A stretch of DNA of 64,000 nt from Streptomyces sp. Edi2 (GCF_040253635.1 NZ_JBEJGX010000003.1:6411501-6475500), one strand, 5' to 3'. Counted from the first letter of the stretch, positions 9,196 to 20,660 are shown. Numbers and translations: made by a program. Notes: generated by a model not told the origin, from the sequence alone.

Positions 9196-11601
9196 ATGGA
9201 TTCGACGTACGGTCTGCCGTCCGCCCTCGCGCTTGCGCAGAGCGTCACAGCGGCAACAACTGGTCATGGACCGGGCCAGGTCGACGGGACAGCGCACGAG
9301 GCGCTGGCACGGGCCCTCGCCGGAATGCTTGCGCAACAAGCCGCGGCGCCGGGAGCACTCGCTTCTCAGCCCCTGGCAGCGGCGCAGGCGCGGGCGCAGC
9401 TGCTGGCCGACTCGCTCGTGCCCGTCGGAACCGGTCCGATCGGCGTGGCGATCACCCCGAACGGCAACTTCGCCTACGTGGCGAACAACGGCGCCGGCAC
9501 CGTCAGCGTCATCGACACCACCACCAATCCGCCCAGCGTGGTGGCCACGGTCCCCGGCCTGAACGGCCCGATCGGGGTGGCGATCACGCCGGACGGCAAC
9601 TTCGCCTACGTGACCAACGGCAGCGGTAACACCGTCAGCGTCATCGACACGGCCACCAACACGATCGTCGGTTCCCCGATCACCGTGGGCGCCAACCCGT
9701 TCGAGATCGCCATCACCCCGGACGGCGCGTTCGCTTACGTGGCGAACCACGGCTCCGGCACCGTCAGCGTCATCGACATCGCCACGAATGTGTCGGTAGC
9801 CACCATCACCGTCGGCAGCACCCCCAACGGGGTGGCGGCGAGCCCCGACGGGGCGACGGTGTACGTCAGCAACTCCGGCAGCGCCTCGGTGAGCGTGATC
9901 GACGTCGCCACCAACACCGTCACCGCCACGGTCCCGGTGGGCAGCACCCCGATCGGTATCGGCTTCACCCCGGACAGCAACTTCGCCTACGTGGCGAACA
10001 ACGGCTCCGGCACCGTCAGCGTCATCGACACCACGACCGGCCCGCCGAGCGTGGTCACCACCATCGCCGGCTTCGGGACGCCGGCCGGTGTGGCGGTCAG
10101 CCCGGACGGCTCGCTGGTGTTCGTGGTGAACTTCGGCACCAACAACGTCGGGGTGATCAGCACCGCGAGCAACACGATCATCGCCACCCTGCCGGTGGGC
10201 ACCCAGCCCTCCCGCGCGGCGGTCACCCCGGACGGCAACTTCCTCTACGTCACCAACAACGGCAGCAACGACGTCAGCGTCCTGCAGATCCGCCCCATCG
10301 TGCTGTCGATCAGCCCGTCCTCCGGCACCACGCTCGGCGGCGACGCGATCACCATCACCGGCAGCGGCTTCACCGGAGTCACCTCCGTCACGCTGAACTC
10401 CACGCCGGTCCTCGGCTTCACGTTCATCGACGACAGCACCATCACCGCAACCACACCGCCGCACGCCGCCGGAACCGTCCAGGCGACCGTGACCACCAAC
10501 CTGGGGAGCGGAACGGGCGGCAGCTTCACCTATGTCCCGCCGGCCCCCACCATCACCAGCATCAACCCCGTCTCGGGCAGCACCTCCGGCGGCACCCTCG
10601 TCGTCATCACCGGTACGAACCTCACCGGCGCCACCGCGGTCAGTGTCGACGGAGTTCCGGTGGCCGACTTCCAAGTCGTCGACGACACCCACATCGCAGC
10701 CACCACCGCGCCGAACGCACCGGGCACCGGACCGGTCTCGGTCACCACGCCCGGCGGCACCGCCACCGGACCGGCGACCTACACCTACGTCACCCCGGCC
10801 CCGACCATCAGCGGCTTCATCCCCACCTCGGGCAGCACCGCCGGCGGCACCCAGGTCACCATCACCGGCACCGGCCTGACCGGCGCCACCGCGGTGAGCA
10901 TCGCCGGAGTCCCCGCCGCGGGCTTCACGGTGCTCAACGACACCACCATCGTCGCCACCACCGCCCCGAGCGGCCCCACCAGCGGACCCGTCTCCGTCAG
11001 CACCCCCGGCGGCATCGCGACCAGCGCCACCAACTACACCTACGTGACCTCCGCCCCCACCCTCACCGGCATCTTCCCGACCAGCGGACCGGCCGGCACC
11101 ACCACCCAGGTCACCCTCTCCGGCACCGGCCTGACCGGCGCGACCAGTGTCACGGTCAACGGCACCCCCGTGCCGTTCACGGTCGTCTCCGACAACGAGA
11201 TCCTCGCGACCCTGCCGCCGCACACGGCCGGAACGGTGACGGTCACCGTCACCACGCCGGGCGGCAGCGCGAGCATCCCCTTCACCTACACCAGCGACCG
11301 GACCCAGTTGACGGCCACTCCCGCCATCGTCCAGGTCTTCCCGCCCCACCCCTACGTCGGGAGGCTGACCGCGACACTCATCGACCTCGACACCGGGCAG
11401 CCCCTCGCCGGGCAGTCCATCACCTTCACCACCGGCGGATTCCCCCTGTGCACGTCCACCACGGACGCCCAGGGCGTGGCGGTGTGCAACGCACTCCTGG
11501 CCCTGCCGCTGATCATCCTGAACGGCGGATACACGGCCACCTATGCCGGAGACTCCAGCCACCAGCCCGCCACCGCCCACGGCGGGGTCATCACCATCTG
11601 A
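9196..11601 (+). CDS. YVTN beta-propeller protein with four IPT/TIG repeats and a terminal Ig-like domain
   Basis: 801 aa. Residues 1-75 are an Ala-rich helical lead. Then come seven propeller blades, each with a version of VAITPDGNFAYVANNGSGTVSVID. From about residue 365, four TIG/IPT immunoglobulin-like repeats follow (e.g. PTITSINPVSGSTSGGTLVV), each ~85 aa. The last ~100 aa form a Big-type Ig-like domain with a Cys pair (LCTST ... VAVCN). Such proteins usually act outside the cell, and the Cys pair fits that, but no Sec or Tat signal or membrane anchor is seen. RBS AAAGGAGACGTC supports ATG 9196. Function unknown; adhesion or surface binding is a guess. Confidence 0.85.
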   Translation: MDSTYGLPSALALAQSVTAATTGHGPGQVDGTAHEALARALAGMLAQQAAAPGALASQPLAAAQARAQLLADSLVPVGTGPIGVAITPNGNFAYVANNGAGTVSVIDTTTNPPSVVATVPGLNGPIGVAITPDGNFAYVTNGSGNTVSVIDTATNTIVGSPITVGANPFEIAITPDGAFAYVANHGSGTVSVIDIATNVSVATITVGSTPNGVAASPDGATVYVSNSGSASVSVIDVATNTVTATVPVGSTPIGIGFTPDSNFAYVANNGSGTVSVIDTTTGPPSVVTTIAGFGTPAGVAVSPDGSLVFVVNFGTNNVGVISTASNTIIATLPVGTQPSRAAVTPDGNFLYVTNNGSNDVSVLQIRPIVLSISPSSGTTLGGDAITITGSGFTGVTSVTLNSTPVLGFTFIDDSTITATTPPHAAGTVQATVTTNLGSGTGGSFTYVPPAPTITSINPVSGSTSGGTLVVITGTNLTGATAVSVDGVPVADFQVVDDTHIAATTAPNAPGTGPVSVTTPGGTATGPATYTYVTPAPTISGFIPTSGSTAGGTQVTITGTGLTGATAVSIAGVPAAGFTVLNDTTIVATTAPSGPTSGPVSVSTPGGIATSATNYTYVTSAPTLTGIFPTSGPAGTTTQVTLSGTGLTGATSVTVNGTPVPFTVVSDNEILATLPPHTAGTVTVTVTTPGGSASIPFTYTSDRTQLTATPAIVQVFPPHPYVGRLTATLIDLDTGQPLAGQSITFTTGGFPLCTSTTDAQGVAVCNALLALPLIILNGGYTATYAGDSSHQPATAHGGVITI

Positions 11602-11698
11602 GGGCCGCAGCCGCCCCACCGGCCGGCCCGTCCGACCGGCGCCGACTCCCCCTCCGCGTGGCTCCCTCCGCCCCGGACGGGGAGCCGACGCCTCCGAC

Positions 11699-11737
11699 GC
11701 GCCCCGGCCCCTCCCTTCCTGCGGTGGGCCGGGGCGC
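11699..11737. terminator. Terminator between propeller gene and pucR
   Basis: GCGCCCCGGCCC (11699-11710) pairs perfectly with GGGCCGGGGCGC (11726-11737). Lies between convergent genes and may serve both. Confidence 0.7.
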
Positions 11738-11843
11738 GTCCATGCCCGGCGGAACGGTCATGTGCGACGGGATCGCGGAGTTGCCGATCCACCGCTGACG
11801 AACCACCTTCGTCGCAGGCGAAGTCGCGGATCCCGGATACGCC

Positions 11844-13208
11844 TCACAGCCGCGCCGCCTTCAGCGCCATGTGCAGCAGCAGCCGGTGTTCGCCGTCGTC
11901 CAGGTCGAGGCCGGTCAGCTTCTCCACCCGGCCCAGGCGGTAGTAGAGCGTCTGGCGGTGGATGCCCAGGGCCTGCGCGGTGCGGCTCGCCTGGCCCGCG
12001 CAGTCGAGGAACACCTCGGCGGTGCGCGCGAGTTCGGCGTGCGCGGGGGCCAGCAGCGGTCCGATGGCCGGGTCGGGGGCGGTGTCCGGCAGCGCGGTCA
12101 GCATGCGGTACGGGCCGAGGGCGTCCCACTGGGTGACCGGGCCCAGCCGGGGTTCGGCGCGGGCCGCGCGGGCCGCGTCCAGCGCTTCTCGCCAGGTAGC
12201 CGGGAGGCCGGTCAACTCCGCTGTCCCGGCGCCGATTCCGGCGGCACCCGGGCGGGGCGGGGGGTGCCCGGCGGGGCCGCCGTTGCGCGCGCCGCCGCGT
12301 GCCGCCCGCCCCTCGGCAGGTACGGCGCCCGCGCGCGGGGAGCGCAGCAGATGCTCGGCCACCGCATGGGCCGGGCCGAGCGCGCCGGCCGAGCGCAGGC
12401 GGACCAGCGCGGCCAGGGCGGGCGCGGCGGCCGCGGGCTGCGGACGGGCGCCCGCCCCGGCGCGCCCGGCGGACCCGTTGGCGGGTTGCGCGGCGGCGTC
12501 CGCCTCGTCCGCCCGCCCGGCCGGGGGGACCGGCCCGCCCGCCGGCAGCGCACACGCCGCCAGCAGGCCCGGCAGGCTGGGCAGCGGTGCCACGTCGGTG
12601 TCCGAGGTGTCCCAGGGCAGCACCGCGACCAGGGTGAGCGGGATGCCCGGGGTGAAGCGCAGGCTGTCCCGTAGCGCATCGCTCAGGGCGGCCGCCGCGG
12701 CCGCCCGTCCGGCGGGCTGTGCGGCCAGCAACTCCCGCAGCAGATCGCCGAGTTCGGATCCGGCGCGGGCCTCGTCGGCCAGCAGTGCGCCGATCCGGGC
12801 GGCGGTCTCCATCGCCTGGGCGATCCGCGGGTCGGGCGGCGCGCCGCGGCTGCCCAGTTCGAGATCGGTCAGATGCCCGTCGTCCAGCAGCCAGACATAG
12901 CCGTGCACGATGCCCCGATGGCGTACGGGCAGGCAGATCCGGCCCTTGAAGACCCCGGCCGCCGGGTCCGGCGGGATGCGCAGCGCCGTGGTGGCACGGG
13001 CGATCCCGAACGCCTCGAACCAGGCCCGTACCGCCGCCGACGAGCGGCGCTGCAGGATCGAGCGGGTCCGCACGGGGTCCATGACCTCGTCGTCGTCGCC
13101 CTCGTGCGCGCCGAACGCAATCAGTCCGAAATCCCGGTCCTCCAGCGTCGCGGGGGCGCCGAGCGCCGCCGAGATCTCGTCCACGAGCTGCTGGTAATCG
13201 CCCCGCAT
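11844..13208 (-). CDS. PucR-family regulator, likely controlling proline catabolism
   Basis: 454 aa. The C-terminus is the PucR/CdaR helix-turn-helix ([30 protein letters not shown]); the N-terminal half is a sensory region of unknown ligand, and the middle (residues ~230-300) is Ala/Pro/Arg-rich and poorly conserved-looking. Divergent from the proline dehydrogenase/pruA pair, so control of proline use is the natural inference. Start ATG 13208 has GGAGAGGAG 11 bases upstream. Two 18-base direct repeats in the shared intergenic region are candidate binding sites. Confidence 0.88.
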   Translation of the reverse strand: MRGDYQQLVDEISAALGAPATLEDRDFGLIAFGAHEGDDDEVMDPVRTRSILQRRSSAAVRAWFEAFGIARATTALRIPPDPAAGVFKGRICLPVRHRGIVHGYVWLLDDGHLTDLELGSRGAPPDPRIAQAMETAARIGALLADEARAGSELGDLLRELLAAQPAGRAAAAAALSDALRDSLRFTPGIPLTLVAVLPWDTSDTDVAPLPSLPGLLAACALPAGGPVPPAGRADEADAAAQPANGSAGRAGAGARPQPAAAAPALAALVRLRSAGALGPAHAVAEHLLRSPRAGAVPAEGRAARGGARNGGPAGHPPPRPGAAGIGAGTAELTGLPATWREALDAARAARAEPRLGPVTQWDALGPYRMLTALPDTAPDPAIGPLLAPAHAELARTAEVFLDCAGQASRTAQALGIHRQTLYYRLGRVEKLTGLDLDDGEHRLLLHMALKAARL

Positions 13209-13231
13209 GCGCCGCCCGGCTCCTCTCCTGT

Positions 13232-13281
13232 CGTCACACCACCGGTCTCTTCCGGTCGCTTGCCGTCACACCACCGGTCTC
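13232..13281. promoter_or_regulatory. Two 18-base direct repeats between pucR and proline dehydrogenase
   Basis: CGTCACACCACCGGTCTC occurs at 13232-13249 and again exactly at 13264-13281, start-to-start 32 bases (about three helical turns). A partial third copy (GCCACACCAGTGG) follows near 13287. Likely operator sites for the adjacent PucR regulator. The remaining gap to 13523 shows no ORF with coding character. Confidence 0.6.
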
Positions 13282-13523
13282 CGGCTGCCACACCAGTGGC
13301 ATCACCAGTACCTCGGACACCTCTCGCATCGCCGGCACCCCTGACCCGGTCGTCACTCCTTCATTCTCATACATCTGTCTGAGATCCCGACCACGAAGGC
13401 GTGACAGCTGTCGATGGCCGGGAAGTGGCGGGATCCTTAAGTTTCAGGTGGCTCAATCTTGCCGACGCGTTCCGTCCGTCCGGCGTCCGCCGGTACTTGT
13501 CACCCTGATTCGTGGAGGTGCCC

Positions 13524-14450
13524 ATGCTGGGTCCCGTGCTCCTCGCCGCAGCGCGCAGCAACAGCATCCGCCGCATCGTTGCGGCCGCCCCGGTCACCCG
13601 CCCCGTGGTGGACCGGTTCGTCGCCGGCGAGCGCCTGGACGAGTCCATGGCGGCCGTGCGGTCGCTGGCCGCGCGCGGCCTGGAGGTCACCCTCGACCAC
13701 CTGGGCGAGGACATTACCGACCCGGCCGAGGCACTGCGCAATCGTGACGCCTACCTGAACCTGGCCGCCGCCCTCAAGGAGCAGGGGCTCGGGGTCAAGG
13801 CCGAGATGTCGGTCAAGCTGTCCGCTTTCGGGCAGGCGCTGCCCGGCGGCCACGAGCTGGCGCTGAAGAACGTCACTCCGGTGGTCGAGGCCGCCGCCGA
13901 GGCCGGTACGACCGTGACCCTCGACATGGAGGACCACACCACCGTCGACTCCACCCTTGCGATCCTCGCCGACCTGCGGGAACGCTTTCCCCAGACGGGC
14001 GCGGTGCTGCAGTCCTACCTCTTCCGTACGGAGGCCGACTGCCACGCGCTCGCCGGGGAAGGCTCCCGGGTGCGGCTGGTCAAGGGCGCGTACAAAGAGC
14101 CCGCGACCGTCGCCTTCCAGGACAAGCGGGAGGTCGACAAGGCGTATGTGCGCTGCCTGAAGATCCTGATGGCCGGGGAGGGCTACCCCATGATCGGGTC
14201 GCACGACCCGCGGATGGTGGCCATCGGCCAGGAACTGGCGCACCGCAACGGGCGCAAGCCGGCCGACTACGAATTCCAGATGCTGTACGGCATCCGCGAG
14301 GGCGAGCAGCGGCGCCTGGTCGCCGACGGGCACCGTATGCGGGTCTACATCCCCTATGGCACCGACTGGTACGGATACTTCATGCGCCGGCTCGCCGAGC
14401 GCCCCGCGAACCTCGCGTTCTTCTTGAGGTCGCTGGCAACCCGCGGCTGA
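13524..14450 (+). CDS. Proline dehydrogenase
   Basis: 308 aa monofunctional FAD enzyme oxidising proline to pyrroline-5-carboxylate. TIM-barrel motifs are present: MSVKLSAFGQ, LDMEDHTTVDS, RLVKGAYKEP, and the C-terminal substrate helix YGTDWYGYFMRRLAERPANL. ATG 13524 is 5 bases after GGAGG; the in-frame GTG 13512 overlaps that site and is less likely. Pairs with the next gene, pruA, 150 bases downstream, to make glutamate. Confidence 0.95.
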   Translation: MLGPVLLAAARSNSIRRIVAAAPVTRPVVDRFVAGERLDESMAAVRSLAARGLEVTLDHLGEDITDPAEALRNRDAYLNLAAALKEQGLGVKAEMSVKLSAFGQALPGGHELALKNVTPVVEAAAEAGTTVTLDMEDHTTVDSTLAILADLRERFPQTGAVLQSYLFRTEADCHALAGEGSRVRLVKGAYKEPATVAFQDKREVDKAYVRCLKILMAGEGYPMIGSHDPRMVAIGQELAHRNGRKPADYEFQMLYGIREGEQRRLVADGHRMRVYIPYGTDWYGYFMRRLAERPANLAFFLRSLATRG

Positions 14451-14600
14451 ATCGCCCCGCGAGGGCGGGCTTGGGTGGATGCTGGAAGCCCGGGGTGCCT
14501 CCCGGACGGCGCCGCCCGCAGCCGCCCACCCGACGCGGCCGCGGCCGCACCACCGACGTACGAACAACCGACGAGCGAAATCGAAGGAGACACGGCCGCT

Positions 14601-16232
<1,632 letters not shown>

Positions 16233-16245
16233 CGCCCCGCGCACA

Positions 16246-16289
16246 CCGACGGCCCGGCACCCCTCTCCCCGGGGGCGCCGGGCCGTCGG
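16246..16289. terminator. Terminator after pruA
   Basis: CCGACGGCCCGGC (16246-16258) pairs perfectly with GCCGGGCCGTCGG (16277-16289). It ends 8 bases before the convergent Uma2 gene stop and probably serves both strands. Confidence 0.75.
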
Positions 16290-16296
16290 CGTCTGG

Positions 16297-16929
16297 TCAG
16301 TGCTCGGAGCGGGGCCGGCCGGTGATCGCTTCGCCGATCACAAAGCCTTTGGCAGGGCCTTCGGGGAGTGTGATGTCGGTGCCGTACGGTCTCCGCATCG
16401 AGTCGCCGTAGTTCGCTTCTTCAGGAGAAGGGGAGGTCAGTACGGTGACGTGGCCGTGGTCGTCGTAATCGTCGATGATGACGTAGACGGGGATGCCGGC
16501 ACGGGCGTAAGCGCGGCGTTTGCGGACGCGGTCGCGCAGCTTGTCGTCGTGACCGGGTGAGACGACCTCGACGATCATTGGTACGGCGGATGCCGCCACG
16601 CCGATGCCGTCGTCGGTCATGTGCTCATCGGCGTTCGCCAGCGTGATGAAGAGGTCGGGGATCCAGACCTTGCGCTCGTGGACGACGTTCATGTCCTGGC
16701 GTGCGACGTACTCACTGTTTGCGAGGAACACCACCAGTGTGTCCCGCAGCAGGTTGGCGATCTGGCCGTGCGAATAGCGGCCTGTGGGCGACACCTCGAT
16801 GGACCCCTCGATGATCTCGGCGTGAAGGCCCTCGGGGAGTTCCATGGCTTTCCATGTCTGCCACAGATACTCGTCCCGGTCAGGTCCGGGCATCGTGGCC
16901 TCCGGCGCCTCGTATACGAGAGCGGTCAT
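16297..16929 (-). CDS. Uma2 family (PD-(D/E)XK fold) protein
   Basis: 210 aa. Shows the Uma2/DUF820 pattern: EGLHAEIIEGSIEVSPTGRY, then VWIPDLFI (active-site Asp), then PMIVEVVSPGHDDKLRDRV (Glu ... Lys), then YARAGIPVYVIID. These are nuclease-fold proteins common in actinobacteria and cyanobacteria; substrates are not established. ATG 16929 is preceded by GAGGAGGTGCTGCACC; the longer frame to 17148 has no such support. Confidence 0.9.
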   Translation of the reverse strand: MTALVYEAPEATMPGPDRDEYLWQTWKAMELPEGLHAEIIEGSIEVSPTGRYSHGQIANLLRDTLVVFLANSEYVARQDMNVVHERKVWIPDLFITLANADEHMTDDGIGVAASAVPMIVEVVSPGHDDKLRDRVRKRRAYARAGIPVYVIIDDYDDHGHVTVLTSPSPEEANYGDSMRRPYGTDITLPEGPAKGFVIGEAITGRPRSEH

Positions 16930-17283
16930 GGTGCAGCACCTCCTCCTCAAGTGTGGGCGGGCTTGGCCGGGCGGCACAAGCGACACCCTCAAGCTAGGAA
17001 GCTGGAGACGCCCCCGACCTGCGAATGTCCGTAGATCACTCGTTCGAGCACACGCCCGCCGTCTCAGATAGTAGGAAGCCCAAGTAATTGTGCAGACATC
17101 ACGGCCGAGCTGTCCTAGCGTTGTAGGAAGCCGAACGTAACGCTCCATCGAGCGATTGCGGATGTGGCCCGGTGCGCAAGCGCAGGTGACCCCTGCCGTG
17201 CCGAGGCCCCCGCCCTCTTCCGGCCGCTTCTGGATCTACGCATCCCATTTGTTCTCGGGGCTCTGGCATAGGAGACGTGAATC
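16930..17283. promoter_or_regulatory. Intergenic region with GTAGGAAGCC repeats
   Basis: No gene seen. GTAGGAAGCC occurs at 17071-17080 and 17123-17132, with a looser copy near 16999 (CTAGGAAGCT). The sites lie between the divergent Uma2 gene and the 43-aa ORF and may be part of promoters. Confidence 0.4.
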
Positions 17284-17415
17284 ATGGCTGAGACTGCCGT
17301 CCGCAGGACCCGTCACTCCGCCCGTACGACCAGCGACGCCGACCGCAGGAACGCTGCGGCCGCCCTCCAGCGCGCCCTCGACCGCCGTGACAACGGCGGC
17401 TCCACCGGGCACTGA
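17284..17415 (+). CDS. 43-aa hypothetical protein
   Basis: Small basic ORF encoding MAETAVRRTRHSARTTSDAD, then RRNAAAALQRALDRRDNGGS and TGH. RBS AGGAGA lies 8 bases before ATG 17284. Codon use is strongly GC3. The same frame continues past the TGA at 17413-17415 for 41 codons to a TAG at 17539-17541, with a hydrophobic stretch (VGALPLLLADPAV), so an 85-codon ORF with an in-frame stop is visible. I do not recognise the function. Confidence 0.6.
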   Translation: MAETAVRRTRHSARTTSDADRRNAAAALQRALDRRDNGGSTGH

Positions 17416-17580
17416 GATGCTGCGCGCGCGACCCGGGTCGGTGCTGTCGCGGCCGGCGTCGGTGCCCTGCCGCTGCTGCTGGCGGATCCGGCTGTCCGTG
17501 GCCCGGTGGCTCTTTCTCTCCTGAACGGTCTGAGCTGGTAGGGGCGCCCGCACGAGGGCGCCCCTCCAGGTGCTCGCTGC

Positions 17581-19182
17581 TCACTGCGCGGGGGAGCGGG
17601 TCACCTCGAAGTGATCGATGCGCTCGCCGGACTCGGCGAGGGCGGTGACCTTCATCCGCGGGCGGTGGCCGGGCGAGACCTCCACGGCGATGAAGGAGTA
17701 ACCGGTGTAGCGGACCTGGGACCACTCCACGGTGTCCTTGTTCTTCTCCTGGCCCTTGGCCCAGTGGTAGCTGTCGATGTGGTCGACGTCCTTCACGTGG
17801 CCCTCGTAGCTGTCGGGCGCGGGGAAGTCGTACAGCGCCCGGCCCGCGCCGCCCGCGGTCACGTACACGATGCCCTCGCGCGTGGTGTCGACGCTCTCGC
17901 CGATCGGCATCTTCTTGCTGACCCGGCCGCCCTTGAGGGCGTCGGTCCGCTCGTAGACGTGGTTGTGCCCGTTGATGACCAGGTCCACCTGGTGCTTCTC
18001 GAACAGCGGCAGCCAGGCGTCGCGCACCCCGCCGTCGGAAGCGTGCGAGTTGGTGGTGGAGAAGGCGCAGTGGTGGAAGAAGACCACGACGAAGTCGATG
18101 CCCTCGGTGGCGCGCAGTTCCGCCAGCCTGCGGTCCAGCCAACGGGTCTGCCGGCCGCCGGTGTAGCCCTGGTTGGCGGGGATCTCGTACGAGACGTCGT
18201 TCGCGTCCAGGGCGACGACCGCGGTGTTGCCGTAGGTGAACGAGTAGACGCCCGGGGCGTTCTTGGCGTCCGGGCCGTTCCCCGGGAGCGTCCAGCGGGC
18301 GTTCTGGCCGCCGTAGCCGTGGGGGGAGTACCAGGCCTCCATGTCGTGGTTGCCGGTGGTCACCATCCACGGCACGGACTTGGCCACCGACTCGGTCTGG
18401 GCGAGGAACTGGTCCCAGACCCGGGCGTCGTAGGCGTCGTGCTCGGAGCCGTCGCCGTCGGTGTCCGCGTAGCAGATGTCGCCCGCGTGCAGGTGGAAGG
18501 AGGGGTTCTGACCCAGGATCAACTGGTCATTGGCGAGGGCGTGGTAGCTCACGCCCTGGTCGCCGAAGGCCGTGAAGACGAACGTCCCGGGGCGGGCCGG
18601 GGCGGTGCGGAAGGTGCCGACGGTGGAGAAGTGGCGGGGGTCTGCCGGGTCGAAGCCGTCGTGGCCCACGCCGTAGTAGTACGTCGTTCCCGGGCGCAGC
18701 CCGTCCAGGGCGGCGTGCAGGTAGTACTGCTGCACGGCCGGCAGCTTGGCGGACAGCGACGGGGTGTGCAGATCGCGCACCTCGGCGTCGATCTTGCGCC
18801 CGAGGTCCCAGGGCTTGAGTCCCACCCGCAGATACGGGCGCCGCACGGCGAGCGGTACCTGCCAGCTCACCCGCATCTGGCTCTTGGGGTCGGCGCCGAA
18901 GGCCAGGTGGCGGCCGAACGGGGCGACCAGGGCACCGTCGACGCGGGCGGCGGACGACGTGGCGAGCAGGGTGGGGGAGGCCTGGGCCGAACCGGCCAGC
19001 AGGCCGGAGCCGGCCACTACTCCCGCGGTCGCGGCCGAGGTGCGCAGCAGCCCGCGGCGGCTCAGCTTGGTACGGAGGTAGTCGTGCTGCTCGGGCATGC
19101 TCATCCGGGCCGCAAGCTGCTCCGGTATGCCGACGCTCGGGGTGTGCGAGGGCGGGTGGGTCCCCCGGGTGTTTCCAGTCAT
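17581..19182 (-). CDS. Tat-exported purple-acid-phosphatase-like metallophosphoesterase
   Basis: 533 aa. A Tat signal (KLSRRGLLRTSAATAGVVAG) sits near residue 40. Then a fibronectin-like N-terminal domain (QMRVSWQVP ... PGTTYYYGVG), then a calcineurin-like catalytic domain with all metal-ligand motifs: AFGDQG, HAGDICYAD, TTGNHD, VVFFHHC, INGHNHVYERT. The Tyr in GDICYAD matches purple acid phosphatases. Expected to hydrolyse phosphoesters outside the cell. Start ATG 19182 is my choice; an internal Met nearer the Tat motif (MSMPEQHDY) is the alternative. Confidence 0.9.
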   Translation of the reverse strand: MTGNTRGTHPPSHTPSVGIPEQLAARMSMPEQHDYLRTKLSRRGLLRTSAATAGVVAGSGLLAGSAQASPTLLATSSAARVDGALVAPFGRHLAFGADPKSQMRVSWQVPLAVRRPYLRVGLKPWDLGRKIDAEVRDLHTPSLSAKLPAVQQYYLHAALDGLRPGTTYYYGVGHDGFDPADPRHFSTVGTFRTAPARPGTFVFTAFGDQGVSYHALANDQLILGQNPSFHLHAGDICYADTDGDGSEHDAYDARVWDQFLAQTESVAKSVPWMVTTGNHDMEAWYSPHGYGGQNARWTLPGNGPDAKNAPGVYSFTYGNTAVVALDANDVSYEIPANQGYTGGRQTRWLDRRLAELRATEGIDFVVVFFHHCAFSTTNSHASDGGVRDAWLPLFEKHQVDLVINGHNHVYERTDALKGGRVSKKMPIGESVDTTREGIVYVTAGGAGRALYDFPAPDSYEGHVKDVDHIDSYHWAKGQEKNKDTVEWSQVRYTGYSFIAVEVSPGHRPRMKVTALAESGERIDHFEVTRSPAQ

Positions 19183-19299
19183 GCCGCCGAATCTCGCAGG
19201 GCGACCCGACCGCGACGGGGACAGCGGGTGAACGGCGGTTGACCGGCTGCCCACGTGTCCGTATGGCGGACGTTACGTGTCAATCAATGGGACGAAGAG

Positions 19300-19311
19300 T
19301 AGGGTCCCCCC
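19300..19311 (+). promoter_or_regulatory. -10-like TAGGGT for leaderless leuB mRNA
   Basis: TAGGGT (19300-19305) is followed by six C and then ATG 19312; there is no purine-rich RBS. Spacing puts the transcription start at the ATG. Confidence 0.5.
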
Positions 19312-20352
19312 ATGTCTCGCAGCATTCGCCTCGCAGTGATCCCCGGTGACGGTATCGGCCAGGAAGTCGTGGCCCAGGGCCTGAAGGTCCTGACCGCGGT
19401 CCTCCCGCAGGACGTCAAGCTGGAAACCAAGGAGTACGACCTCGGCGCCCGGCGATGGCATGCGACCGGTGAGACCCTTCCCGACGCGGAGATGGAGTCG
19501 CTGAAGCAGCACGACGCGATCCTGCTCGGCGCGATCGGCGACCCGTCCGTACCCTCCGGTGTGCTGGAGCGCGGACTGCTTCTCAAGCTGCGCTTCGCCT
19601 TCGACCACTTCGTCAACCTGCGCCCCTCGAAGCTCTTCCCGAACACCTCCACGCCGCTGGCCGGTCGCCCCGACATCGACTTCGTGGTCGTCCGCGAGGG
19701 CACCGAGGGCCCGTACACCGGCAACGGCGGCTCCCTGCGTACCGGCACCCCCGCCGAGGTCGCCACCGAGGTCAGCCTCAACACCGCCTACGGCGTCGAG
19801 CGCGTGGTCCGCGACGCGTACGAGCGGGCCAACGCCCGCCCGCGCAAGAAGCTCACGCTGGTGCACAAGAACAACGTCCTGGTGTACGCGGGCCACATGT
19901 GGAAGAACATCTTCGACAAGGTCGGCCAGGAGTACCCCGAGGTCACCACCGACTACCTGCACGTCGACGCCGCGACGATCTTCTTCGTCACCCAGCCCGA
20001 GCGGTTCGACGTGATCGTCACCGACAACCTCTTCGGCGACATCCTCACCGACCTCGCCGCTGCCGTCACCGGCGGCATCGGCCTGGCCGCCTCCGGGAAC
20101 ATCAACCCGACCGGCGAGTTCCCCTCGATGTTCGAGCCGGTCCACGGCTCCGCACCGGACATCGCGGGCACCGGCAAGGCCGACCCCACGGCGACGATCC
20201 TCTCCGTGGCCCTGCTCCTGCGCCACCTCGGCTTCGCGCCGCAGGCCGCCCGCATCGAGGAGGCCGTGGCGGCCGACCTGGAGGCCAGGGACGGCTCGGC
20301 ACGCAGCACGGACGAGATCGGCGACGCACTCGCCGTACGCGTAGCCGGCTGA
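19312..20352 (+). CDS. leuB: 3-isopropylmalate dehydrogenase
   Basis: 346 aa, the short actinobacterial form. NAD-dependent oxidative decarboxylase of leucine synthesis. Motifs: [12 protein letters not shown] at the start, the substrate-site segment [28 protein letters not shown], and the metal/cofactor region [14 protein letters not shown] with [13 protein letters not shown]. It stands alone, followed by a strong terminator, and appears to be translated from a leaderless mRNA. Confidence 0.97.
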   Translation: MSRSIRLAVIPGDGIGQEVVAQGLKVLTAVLPQDVKLETKEYDLGARRWHATGETLPDAEMESLKQHDAILLGAIGDPSVPSGVLERGLLLKLRFAFDHFVNLRPSKLFPNTSTPLAGRPDIDFVVVREGTEGPYTGNGGSLRTGTPAEVATEVSLNTAYGVERVVRDAYERANARPRKKLTLVHKNNVLVYAGHMWKNIFDKVGQEYPEVTTDYLHVDAATIFFVTQPERFDVIVTDNLFGDILTDLAAAVTGGIGLAASGNINPTGEFPSMFEPVHGSAPDIAGTGKADPTATILSVALLLRHLGFAPQAARIEEAVAADLEARDGSARSTDEIGDALAVRVAG

Positions 20353-20380
20353 GGCCCGCAGCGCAGACACGCACCACCGA

Positions 20381-20410
20381 CAGCGCCGGGCCGCACCAGG
20401 CCCGGCGCTG
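20381..20410 (+). terminator. Terminator after leuB
   Basis: CAGCGCCGGGCC (20381-20392) and GGCCCGGCGCTG (20399-20410) form a perfect 12-bp stem with a 6-base loop, 29 bases after leuB. Confidence 0.85.
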
Positions 20411-20660
20411 TCCGCGTTGGTCCGCTCCGGGCTCACCGCCCGGTGGGGTGCGACCATCGGACCCGGAACACGCCCTCGGTTCCGGCGGCGGAGGCGCACG
20501 GGCGATAATCGGACGTGGCATCGCCGCCCGCGAGGAAACTCGGACGTCCCAGTAACGACCGGTACGTTCAAGATTCCGAGCGTGGCCGCCACACACCGCA
20601 CCGGTGCCGAAAGGTGGGGGCCGCCCCCTGACCCCCGGCCGGAGGGCTGGGCCGGTGACG

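Noticed and set aside
17413..17415. Selenocysteine at the in-frame TGA
   Set aside because: No Sec-insertion-like hairpin recognised and no selenoprotein family resemblance.
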